In this document: positions 47,873-58,537 of the stretch, one piece after another
Layout: the number at the start of each line of letters is the position of its first letter
Numbering within the stretch: position 1 is the stretch's first letter
Origin: Solanum dulcamara
Taxonomy: Eukaryota; Streptophyta; Magnoliopsida; Solanales; Solanaceae
Length of the DNA: 64,000 nt
Assembly (NCBI RefSeq): GCF_947179165.1
Contig: NC_077243.1
Location: 8,426,001 to 8,490,000 of the forward strand
Reading direction: 5' to 3'
The notes under the pieces: generated by a model
Told to the model about the DNA's origin: nothing
Databases searched by the model: none
Seen by the model: only the letters and a program-made list of their open reading frames with translations
Translations under genes and position numbers: made by a program

Positions 47873-50776
47873 TGTTACATTCCGTATTTTTGCATTTTGG
47901 ATTATTCGTAAGCTAACGATTATAAATTCAAGGGCTTTTAATTTTGAATTTTAAAAGGACATGATTTGTTGTAGATGCCAAGTTATATGAATAATTTATG
48001 TGTAGTAAAATACATCTCAAGAAGGACCCTTAAGCCGAATCAAAATAGAAGCCATCAAATATGTTTTTCTTAAAGTTACGTTTCGGGTAAGCTGACTTCG
48101 AGAGGCCCTAACCTCTTTATAATTTGAGAATTTGGGAAAACTCTCAACATGAAAGTTGTAGATAATTGAAATATCTTTCCAACCATAGGTCGTGGGACGA
48201 AATGTGATATCGGAGTAATAAGATATAGACGTTTTAAGTCTGACAGGCCAAACTAAATAGTGAATTCGGCCCAACCCAATTCTAATTCGGGTCAGGCCCA
48301 ATACCCACAAAATTAAATCTGATTTTTTTTGTAACTATTCCTTCATACAAAGATCAACATAATTCTGGAAATTTCCAGAGAGAGAGAGAAAGGGAGTTCT
48401 TGAGAAAAATCCCAAATCCGACCAAAATTCAAGTCCCGAAATCCGAAGCTCATGAAGAGAAAATTGTTGTACGTCGCGTTGGCTTCAATTTGAGCTAGAA
48501 ATCAACCAATAAGGAGAAGATTTTATGTGGTGCTGCAAATTTAAGGTAATATTAAAGTTTCCTTTTCATTGTTAACAAGTTTAGTTAGAGTTTTAACGGA
48601 TTAGAACGGAGAAAATAGTGTTATAAACTAGTTTGGTGATTTGTTGAGATTTATGGGTTAAAGGGTTGTTTTAGGTAGATTAAATGGATGAAATTAGGTT
48701 AGTGATGATGTATAATAATGGTTGATATTGTTTTGATGTTGTTGATGAGTTGTTGTTCTTGAATTTGGAGGAAAAAGGTGTATGAAGATTGTGAATGTTC
48801 AAACTCGTTTTTGGAATTGAGTAGCTGGTAGTAATTCTGGAATATCTCATTGTGTAGACCTTAGATTTTAGATATTAAACATGTTTTGGAAAGCTAATAC
48901 ACGTACCTACAACTCTTATGTTTATGTCTTAGTCTATATCTGCTGTTATTATGTCGAAAACTGAGCATGAATCATAGGACAAATTCTGTCCAGATTCTGG
49001 ATTGAAAATTCCTTCATGTATAGCTGTTCGTATTTTGATGATATCTCTTTGTAGAAAATGAATTTTGAGTTGATTTCTTTTGCATTGGAAACTTAAGACA
49101 AAGATCTAAATGTTTCATGAAGGTTATAAATTCCAGTTTTGCCGTTTTCATTTTCAAAATTTAGATACAACGTGAGGTACTTGACTTCCGAATTTACTGC
49201 TTTGGTAACATGAATAATAAATCTTATTTTGTGTCAATATTTTGGATTGTTGATGTTGGTTGATGATTATATGGCTGATTTGAAAGTGGGAAAAGTGAGC
49301 GGTATAGGGGAGGTGCTGTCCAATTTTTTTTAGAAATAACCTACTAACGATAAACTACGTTTTATTCTTGTCCATAGCTTAATCATAGTGCTTAACGTTT
49401 TAATATAGGTTGAGACAATATTGGACAACATATACGTATAAACGCTAAAGGTATGTAAAGTTAACATTTTCTTCTTTTGGCATGATCCATATGAAACGAA
49501 AGAATGACGTATGCTTAAATTCCAAAGAAACTCTTATTCGTAGATATACTCGGATGGCTACCGTTCTTGATTTTCAAAATTTATATTGTTATGTCTTGAC
49601 TCATGTGTATGATTCCAGCCATCCTAGTTGGTATAACTCATGTTGTGGTATAATTCATATTTTAGTATAATCCATAATTGGTGTGATTCATAATGACTAT
49701 TGTCTTGGGTTTCAAATGATGGACTATTTTGCTTATTCTATTAAGTCTCCGATAATGATCAAATTTCACAAGGTTGCTAATGATACCTTATTCGTGCATA
49801 TTGTTATGGTATTATTCACCGAGTCCTACGATAGGCCGGGTATGTTATCATGTATGAATTCCACTACATTATTCACCGAGTCCCTTACTAGAGGGCCGGG
49901 TACGTGATATGATAATATGATATTATAATGATATGATGATATGATTATGGCACCGAGTCCCATAATGGGCCGGGTACGGTATCAGTGTACACTACTCTAT
50001 TCACCGAGTCCCTTGCTAGAGGGCCGGGTATGGTATATATATACATATGACGATATATTGATATAATTGTGACACCGAGTTCCATAACGGGCCAGGTACG
50101 ATATATGATGATGATATGCATGTCTTTATTTTATAAGACATAGGTACAGTGATTTATTGATTATGATACTTGACTCCTGAATCTTTATTTCAGATGTGAT
50201 CTCCTTTACGATATTTTATGCTTTATATACTCGGTACATATTTCGTACTGACCCCCTTCTTCGGGGGGCTGCGTTTCGTGCCCGCAGGTACAGATACTTA
50301 TTTTGGAGAGCCGCCAACTTAGGATTCTACTCAACGAGTTTGAAGTGCTCCATTGTCTCGGAGCCCAAACTTTGGGTACTAATCCTTATAATGTATATAT
50401 TTGTGTATTTAGGGGTACGATGGGGCCCTGTCCCGTCATATGCTATTGTTAATTCTCTTAGAGGTCTGTAGACATATGAGTGGGTTGTATGTAGATGTTG
50501 TCTGGTGTACTAGTATGACATATGTTTTTGGACATTTACATTCGGAGTGAAAGCCTTGTCGGCTTACGTATTATGTTATCTTATTTTTGACAATTAAGAC
50601 TCCCCAAGAAATAGCTAATTTTGGTATATATATTTATATAAGTGACCGTTTGAGACAACGTGCTACCCATATAAATTCTATATCGTGTTTAATTGTCGAT
50701 TGACAATAGATAATATGTGTGTATACGAGTGTCCGATTCGGACACTAGTCACGGCCTACGGGGCTAGGTCGTGACA
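47873..50776 (+). repeat. Gypsy 5' LTR
   Basis: Starts TGTTACATTCCG and ends AGGTCGTGACA. Contains five CACCGAGTCC...GGCCGGGTA units between about 49819 and 50102. The small ORFs inside both LTRs are identical between copies but show no protein family. Confidence 0.95.
49819..50102 (+). repeat. Five CACCGAGTCC / GGCCGGGTA units within the Gypsy LTR
   Basis: Units begin near 49819, 49877, 49951, 50001 and 50073. Each has CACCGAGT(C/T)CC, a short spacer (CTTACTAGA, ATAAT and similar) and G(G)GCC(G/A)GGTA. GTCCC and GGGCC can pair across the spacer. The set is repeated in the 3' LTR at plus 7385. Confidence 0.85.
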
Positions 50777-53700
50777 AAAGTGGTATCAGAGCAGTTCATC
50801 CTCGGAGTGTTTACAGACCGTGTCTAGTAGAGTCTTGTTTATCGGTGTGTTGTGCACCACATCTATAAACAGGAGGCTACAGGACATTTAGGACGTTGCC
50901 TTTCTTTCATATCTAAGATCGTGCAATAGAGCCCAGCCATAGGACATGAAATTCTTTTTTTCTATCTTTTGATTTCAGCTGAAGAACGACATCGATAGAA
51001 GAAAACGATTGATGTTATTGGAAGCTACACAATATACGGGTAAGTAATGATGCGAAAGAGGTATGGTGGATAAGGTAAGCATATTGAAGTATGATTGAAA
51101 TGTAAAGTTGAAAATTGAAAGAAAAAGTAGACATGAAAGTGTAACAGGTGCAGTTCGAGTCGGACATAAGAGGTAAGTCCATCATTTTCATACTGTTATT
51201 GATATTGGGTGCCCTGTGTGGCTGCGATATGATATGAATATATATATGTTGAACATGTGAGGCATTATTGGTATTTCTACGTGCAGATTTTGGGATAGCA
51301 AGAAATACAGAGGAAACTCTGCCCAATTTTTTATTTTTTTTCAGAAAAAAAAAATAGAAAAAGAAGAGAAAGTGGGACATAAGTTCATAATATATTTTGA
51401 AGGTTGATAACCATGAGGTAAATTTATTGTGTTGTAGTAAAGAGTTAAGAAATACCCCAATGTCATCATTAAGGAACACCATTTTTATTTGGGAAATTTT
51501 ATTTCGGAAAAAACCTATTTAGAATTGATTTAAACGAACCAAGATAACTTCCAATCGCATGTTTTCCTTAAAAGAAGCTTTTGTTGAAGGAAAAAAAAAT
51601 ACGTCTCATAATTAAGTTTTACTTCCATTGAGAAGTACAAGGCACTCAACAATTAGTTTGTGAATTAAATAATTCATTCAAAATTTAAGAATAACCTTGG
51701 AGGTAAACCAGGTGCATCAAGCATTAAGAGGTCCGGTGGTGCTCGTTGGATTCTAGCTTCCTTTTGGTGGTGGTTGAAGAATGCCTTATGATAACATTTT
51801 ATTAGTCCTTAACCAATTAATTGGAGATGGAACTGGTGAATGGAAAACATAAACTTGTGGAATATTCAGGATCATGTATTTCATGTGTTGTTCATGAAAT
51901 GCTAGGATGATTCGAAAGGGGTTTTGATACTAAGGGATAATTTACAAAAAAGTTAAGTACGCTTAGTCCACCGAGTATAATTGACCCTTAGTAAGAATCG
52001 TGAATAAGGTTAAAAAGTGTTACACTATGGGATTGAGTAAGAACAGAATATAATGTGAGTATGATGAGAATCGTTATGAAAATAAGTAAAGTCTAGCGGA
52101 AAAGTGGCTAATGGATATGATTTTGAGTAAGATTAAAAGTTAGTATTGGGTACACGATAATGGTGAAAGCGTATAAGGCATAAAGGAGTATTGTGTATAT
52201 GTGACTTCACCTCGAAAAATAATGAGATCCTTAGATGATAGGAAATATAGATTTGCAAAAAAAAACGAATGTATTGTGAGATTACTAGAGGAACATGTGA
52301 TATCTATTGAGATAAAGATAGCGTTATAAGAAAGCTTGGAACACTGATCACTAGAATATAAGTGCTACCGAATAGAGAATTTGAAACGATTATAAACACT
52401 AGCTAATTACTGATTAGAATGAATGGAATATGGCTTTGAATGAATGGCTACATTAATTATATCATTTGAGTACCATTTATCAGACGAGATTTTGTACTAT
52501 ATATCGAGAATTCTCATCACCTTCTGATTGTGTTGAGGTTTCGTACATGGGTAATCTAAGTTATTGATGATATAAAGAAAGACAGAGATAATGTATTGGA
52601 AAAGAATCGCATGAATTTGAAAATTTGAAATGGGACATAGAGTAGAATATAAATAGATAATGATATGGGTACACCCTAAAGGGGGGAAGTGGATGAGAAA
52701 AATATAACTGTAAGATGAAATTAACTGACACTGCAACACGTTAAGGTGAACACCTAAACTTCATATGAGATCCCATGCTGGAACAAGTTAGAAAAATTTG
52801 AAAGTCAGCAATAAATGGAAAAATAAAACCAAGATGATATTTGAGATGGTGCTCAGAATTATTGGTAAAGATCTTGGATAGTGTGACATCAAAAGATGGA
52901 TGCTTATAAAAAGGACGAATACAACATGAGAATAGTAACAAGTAGCTCGAAGATATTATAAATGATAGCAAGGTTATACTGGATTAGAGGTTGAGATGTT
53001 GGCAACGTAATTATCGGCTAATAAGATTGGGATATACAAGTAGCAAAGGAGAGAAATCTCTCATACGGTAGAATATGAGAAAACTTAATAGTAAGTAAAG
53101 GAAGGAATGCAAGTATGACAAAATAGACAGCAAGTGAGTGTTAGTACAATAAGAAATTTATAGCAGAATAAGCCAAGAGAAGGAAAGACTATGATTAGAA
53201 TTGAATACAGGTTGTACAAATTCTACAAGATTGGTTATGCAGCCTATGAATATTGGTATGCTAAGGGTGATATCAAGTGATTACTTGATAAGCAGAATAA
53301 GAATTTAGTAACCACAATGCGATTGCAATATTCCGGATACATCAAAGAAAAGTATAAGATGGTTTGAGGAAAAACTATAGAGATATAATTAGTATTGGGG
53401 GCAAAAGCCATAGGTGAGTCCTGATATCAACTGAAAGAGGTAAGAGAAAATATAGGGACTGCATAAAGACTAACGTGGCGACATTTAGGTATTTTCTGGG
53501 CTGATTTAAGCACCTACACATATTCGTATAAAGATTGCAATAGTATGTGTGGTAAGAGAAGTAAGAGAAAATTAGAGTAAAGGGGCAATAGAAAAGTTTG
53601 AGTCAAAAATAGAGAAATGACTCAAGATATTATGCCTAAAATATTGCCAGTTAGGGTAAAGGAAATTATGAAATGACTTAACCGAGACAATCAGAATAGG

Positions 53701-54026
53701 CGGGTTACTGGTTACTGGATGACGGTAAGGTTATAAGATGAAGGAACCTTAACACTAATTGATAACCAACCCAAAAGATCAAGATCAAGAGGTAAAAACA
53801 AATGATAGTTAAAGACCTTTAAGTCAAAGTCAGAAAGTTACACATGATGCCGAGGATTCCAGAATACGGATTGTCATAGTAGGGTAAAGAAAGAATATTG
53901 GAGTACCAAAATATTACCCTGGTGAAATTTCGATTTACTAGTAGAACTTGGAGTGCGTTATAATGAACTAAAGCGAGTCGACAAACGGAGGAGGTCTATG
54001 CACGGCATAATTAACTAAGAGAACAC
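50777..54026 (+). other. Gypsy internal region without coding capacity
   Basis: The PBS TGGTATCAGAGC is at 50781-50792. Downstream the plus strand is purine-rich (many GAAAT, AGAAT, GGAATG words), and no frame gives gag, protease, RT or RNase H motifs. The longest spurious ORFs are on the minus strand. The sequence looks like replacement rather than simple decay, because the adjacent integrase ORF and the LTRs are intact. Confidence 0.7.
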
Positions 54027-55136
54027 TTGAGAAAATATTGGGAAGCAATTAATATGATTTTTTTTACAGGCTTACCTAGCACTCCACAGAAGTATGATTC
54101 CATATGGGTGATTGTAGATAGGCTGACAAAATCAACCCACTTTCTTTCAGTTAGAACTACATATTCAATAGAGGACTATGCGAGGTTATTTATCAAAGAG
54201 ATAGTAAGACTTCATGGGATTCCCATATCTATTATCTCAGACAGAGGGGCTCAGTTTACAGCTAGCTTCTGGAGATCATTTCAGAAGGGATTGGGAACAC
54301 AAATAAATCTTAGTACAGCATTTCACCCTCAGACTGATGGGCAGGCTGAACGCACTATTCAGACGCTAGAAGATATGTTACGGGCCTGTATTATTGACTT
54401 TAGAGGTAGTTGGGATGACCATCTGCCACTTATTGAGTTTGCATATAATAACAGCTACCATTCTAGCATTCAGATGGCACCGTATGAGGCTTTATATGGC
54501 AGAAAGTGTAGGTCACCTATTGGTTGGTTTGATGTTGGTGAGGCTAAGTTAATCGGACCCGATATGATTCAACAAGCTGTTGATAAGGTCAAGCTTATTC
54601 GGGAAAGGTTATTAGCAGCCCAGAGTCGACAGAAATCATATGCAGATAATCGACGTCGACCCTTAGAGTTTCAGGTTAGTGATTGGGTGTTTTTGAAGGT
54701 GTCACCCATGAAGGGGGTAATGAGATTCGGTAAGAAAGGAAAGCTTAGCCCGCGCTACATTGGCCCTTATCAGGTTACTCGTAGAATAGGCAAGGTTGCA
54801 TATGAGTTGGACCTACCATCTGATTTGGAAGCAGTGCACCCTGTTTTTCACGTGTCGATGCTTCGCAAATGCATTGGTGATCCTTCTAAAGTATTCCCCA
54901 TGGGTGATATCCAGGTGACGGAGGAGCTTTCTTACGAGGAAAACCCTATAGCTATACTTGATCGCCAAGTCAGAAGGTTACGTACTAAGGATGTGGCTTC
55001 CGTCAAAGTATTGTGGCGAAATAACAATAGAGAAGAGATGACCTGGGAAGTCGAGGAAGAGATGAAGGATAAGTATCCTCACTTATTTTCTACGCCTACA
55101 GGTAATCTAAACCTCTCGATTAATTATATTGATTGA
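54027..55136 (+). CDS. Gypsy integrase core plus C-terminal domain, N-terminally truncated and lacking the first catalytic Asp
   Basis: 369-codon ORF. The core begins YWEAINMIFFTGLP, where the family has W..I.MDF..GLP, so the first catalytic Asp is Ile (ATT). The second (IISDRGAQF) and the Glu (TDGQAERTI) are present at D-X35-E spacing. After the core come KCRSPIGWFDVGEA, the GPY/F-type motif RYIGPYQV, HPVFHVSMLRKCIGD and a chromodomain-like C-terminus (VLWRNNNREEMTWEVEEEM). The zinc-binding N-terminal domain and everything upstream in pol are missing. Integrase normally joins element cDNA to chromosomes; this one should be catalytically dead but could still bind DNA or chromatin. The Met chosen is the ORF's first and may not be a natural start. 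Confidence 0.9.
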   Translation: MRKYWEAINMIFFTGLPSTPQKYDSIWVIVDRLTKSTHFLSVRTTYSIEDYARLFIKEIVRLHGIPISIISDRGAQFTASFWRSFQKGLGTQINLSTAFHPQTDGQAERTIQTLEDMLRACIIDFRGSWDDHLPLIEFAYNNSYHSSIQMAPYEALYGRKCRSPIGWFDVGEAKLIGPDMIQQAVDKVKLIRERLLAAQSRQKSYADNRRRPLEFQVSDWVFLKVSPMKGVMRFGKKGKLSPRYIGPYQVTRRIGKVAYELDLPSDLEAVHPVFHVSMLRKCIGDPSKVFPMGDIQVTEELSYEENPIAILDRQVRRLRTKDVASVKVLWRNNNREEMTWEVEEEMKDKYPHLFSTPTGNLNLSINYID

Positions 55137-55242
55137 CATATGAAACTATTTGTTGTTGCAAAAAAAAAAAAAAAACAGACTATTCCCCCAAATTTCTTAT
55201 AAGACTTTATGAGGCGGGTTTAACATTCGAGGACGAATGTTC

Positions 55243-55257
55243 TAAAGGGGGGAAGAA
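55243..55257 (+). other. Gypsy polypurine tract
   Basis: TAAAGGGGGGAAGAA lies directly before the 3' LTR start at 55258, the standard position for plus-strand priming. Confidence 0.85.
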
Positions 55258-58161
55258 TGTTACATTCCGTATTTTTGCATTTTGGATTATTCGTAAGCTA
55301 ACGATTATAAATTCAAGGGCTTTTAATTTTGAATTTTAAAAGGACATGATTTGTTGTAGATGCCAAGTTATATGAATAATTTATGTGTAGTAAAATACAT
55401 CTCAAGAAGGACCCTTAAGCCGAATCAAAATAGAAGCCATCAAATATGTTTTTCTTAAAGTTACGTTTCGGGTAAGCTGACTTCGAGAGGCCCTAACCTC
55501 TTTATAATTTGAGAATTTGGGAAAACTCTCAACATGAAAGTTGTAGATAATTGAAATATCTTTCCAACCATAGGTCGTGGGACGAAATGTGATATCGGAG
55601 TAATAAGATATAGACGTTTTAAGTCTGACAGGCCAAACTAAATAGTGAATTCGGCCCAACCCAATTCTAATTCGGGTCAGGCCCAATACCCACAAAATTA
55701 AATCTGATTTTTTTTGTAACTATTCCTTCATACAAAGATCAACATAATTCTGGAAATTTCCAGAGAGAGAGAGAAAGGGAGTTCTTGAGAAAAATCCCAA
55801 ATCCGACCAAAATTCAAGTCCCGAAATCCGAAGCTCATGAAGAGAAAATTGTTGTACGTCGCGTTGGCTTCAATTTGAGCTAGAAATCAACCAATAAGGA
55901 GAAGATTTTATGTGGTGCTGCAAATTTAAGGTAATATTAAAGTTTCCTTTTCATTGTTAACAAGTTTAGTTAGAGTTTTAACGGATTAGAACGGAGAAAA
56001 TAGTGTTATAAACTAGTTTGGTGATTTGTTGAGATTTATGGGTTAAAGGGTTGTTTTAGGTAGATTAAATGGATGAAATTAGGTTAGTGATGATGTATAA
56101 TAATGGTTGATATTGTTTTGATGTTGTTGATGAGTTGTTGTTCTTGAATTTGGAGGAAAAAGGTGTATGAAGATTGTGAATGTTCAAACTCGTTTTTGGA
56201 ATTGAGTAGCTGGTAGTAATTCTGGAATATCTCATTGTGTAGACCTTAGATTTTAGATATTAAACATGTTTTGGAAAGCTAATACACGTACCTACAACTC
56301 TTATGTTTATGTCTTAGTCTATATCTGCTGTTATTATGTCGAAAACTGAGCATGAATCATAGGACAAATTCTGTCCAGATTCTGGATTGAAAATTCCTTC
56401 ATGTATAGCTGTTCGTATTTTGATGATATCTCTTTGTAGAAAATGAATTTTGAGTTGATTTCTTTTGCATTGGAAACTTAAGACAAAGATCTAAATGTTT
56501 CATGAAGGTTATAAATTCCAGTTTTGCCGTTTTCATTTTCAAAATTTAGATACAACGTGAGGTACTTGACTTCCGAATTTACTGCTTTGGTAACATGAAT
56601 AATAAATCTTATTTTGTGTCAATATTTTGGATTGTTGATGTTGGTTGATGATTATATGGCTGATTTGAAAGTGGGAAAAGTGAGCGGTATAGGGGAGGTG
56701 CTGTCCAATTTTTTTTAGAAATAACCTACTAACGATAAACTACGTTTTATTCTTGTCCATAGCTTAATCATAGTGCTTAACGTTTTAATATAGGTTGAGA
56801 CAATATTGGACAACATATACGTATAAACGCTAAAGGTATGTAAAGTTAACATTTTCTTCTTTTGGCATGATCCATATGAAACGAAAGAATGACGTATGCT
56901 TAAATTCCAAAGAAACTCTTATTCGTAGATATACTCGGATGGCTACCGTTCTTGATTTTCAAAATTTATATTGTTATGTCTTGACTCATGTGTATGATTC
57001 CAGCCATCCTAGTTGGTATAACTCATGTTGTGGTATAATTCATATTTTAGTATAATCCATAATTGGTGTGATTCATAATGACTATTGTCTTGGGTTTCAA
57101 ATGATGGACTATTTTGCTTATTCTATTAAGTCTCCGATAATGATCAAATTTCACAAGGTTGCTAATGATACCTTATTCGTGCATATTGTTATGGTATTAT
57201 TCACCGAGTCCTACGATAGGCCGGGTATGTTATCATGTATGAATTCCACTACATTATTCACCGAGTCCCTTACTAGAGGGCCGGGTACGTGATATGATAA
57301 TATGATATTATAATGATATGATGATATGATTATGGCACCGAGTCCCATAATGGGCCGGGTACGGTATCAGTGTACACTACTCTATTCACCGAGTCCCTTG
57401 CTAGAGGGCCGGGTATGGTATATATATACATATGACGATATATTGATATAATTGTGACACCGAGTTCCATAACGGGCCAGGTACGATATATGATGATGAT
57501 ATGCATGTCTTTATTTTATAAGACATAGGTACAGTGATTTATTGATTATGATACTTGACTCCTGAATCTTTATTTCAGATGTGATCTCCTTTACGATATT
57601 TTATGCTTTATATACTCGGTACATATTTCGTACTGACCCCCTTCTTCGGGGGGCTGCGTTTCGTGCCCGCAGGTACAGATACTTATTTTGGAGAGCCGCC
57701 AACTTAGGATTCTACTCAACGAGTTTGAAGTGCTCCATTGTCTCGGAGCCCAAACTTTGGGTACTAATCCTTATAATGTATATATTTGTGTATTTAGGGG
57801 TACGATGGGGCCCTGTCCCGTCATATGCTATTGTTAATTCTCTTAGAGGTCTGTAGACATATGAGTGGGTTGTATGTAGATGTTGTCTGGTGTACTAGTA
57901 TGACATATGTTTTTGGACATTTACATTCGGAGTGAAAGCCTTGTCGGCTTACGTATTATGTTATCTTATTTTTGACAATTAAGACTCCCCAAGAAATAGC
58001 TAATTTTGGTATATATATTTATATAAGTGACCGTTTGAGACAACGTGCTACCCATATAAATTCTATATCGTGTTTAATTGTCGATTGACAATAGATAATA
58101 TGTGTGTATACGAGTGTCCGATTCGGACACTAGTCACGGCCTACGGGGCTAGGTCGTGACA
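55258..58161 (+). repeat. Gypsy 3' LTR
   Basis: 2904 bp, matching 47873-50776 in length and in all segments compared. Followed by GCAAC (58162-58166). Confidence 0.95.
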
Positions 58162-58386
58162 GCAACTCACTCACACCACATGAAGTGTGTGTGTGTATGC
58201 ATAATGTGACCATTTGATAGCAATGTGATCTTCTATCTTCCTCTCTTCTTCTTTGCAACATCTCCTCTGTTTCTTCTTCTTCTGCTGCATCTGCAGCTTC
58301 TTTACTTCGACTTCCATTTTTCCTTCTCGTCTAACTCGTCTTGATTCATATAGTCGTCTAACAAGACTCCATCACTGAAGTTATCA
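58162..58386 (+). repeat. Copia 5' LTR, right part
   Basis: Continues the LTR after the Gypsy insertion, starting with the duplicated GCAAC and ending AGTTATCA. The PBS TGGTATCAGAGC follows at 58387-58398. Confidence 0.93.
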
Positions 58387-58537
58387 TGGTATCAGAGCAT
58401 TTGGTAAGTTCCTAGAACTGGAACAAGCAGTTAAGTACTGAAAGGAAAGAAAAAAAATGAGAAGTGCAGGTGCTCATCTTTGAAAGGTGTTTGAGTCGCA
58501 GTCAATTTTCAGCATTTTCAGTTTCGAAGCAAGTTCA

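Larger units (their letters stand above)
47873..58161 (+). mobile_element. Young non-autonomous Ty3/Gypsy retrotransposon (10,289 bp)
   Basis: Two LTRs of exactly 2904 bp (47873-50776 and 55258-58161), offset by a constant 7385 bp, with no difference seen in any stretch compared. GCAAC target duplication at 47868-47872 and 58162-58166. PBS at 50781 and polypurine tract just before 55258. The internal region is only 4481 bp. About 3.2 kb of it has no ORF, and it ends with one ORF encoding the integrase core plus C-terminal domain. No gag, protease, RT or RNase H is recognisable, so the element cannot move by itself. Confidence 0.95.

Noticed and set aside
48017..48310. 97-aa minus ORF, repeated at 55402-55695
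   Set aside because: Lies wholly inside the Gypsy LTRs; identical copies reflect LTR identity, and no domain is visible.
49482..50471. Small plus ORFs in the LTR (49482, 49683, 50196), repeated at plus 7385
   Set aside because: Chance ORFs in LTR sequence; the reading crosses the CACCGAGTCC repeats and shows no conserved family.
50781..50792. TGGTATCAGAGC as part of a tRNA gene
   Set aside because: It is the retrotransposon primer-binding site; no cloverleaf surrounds it here, at 58387 or at 40008.
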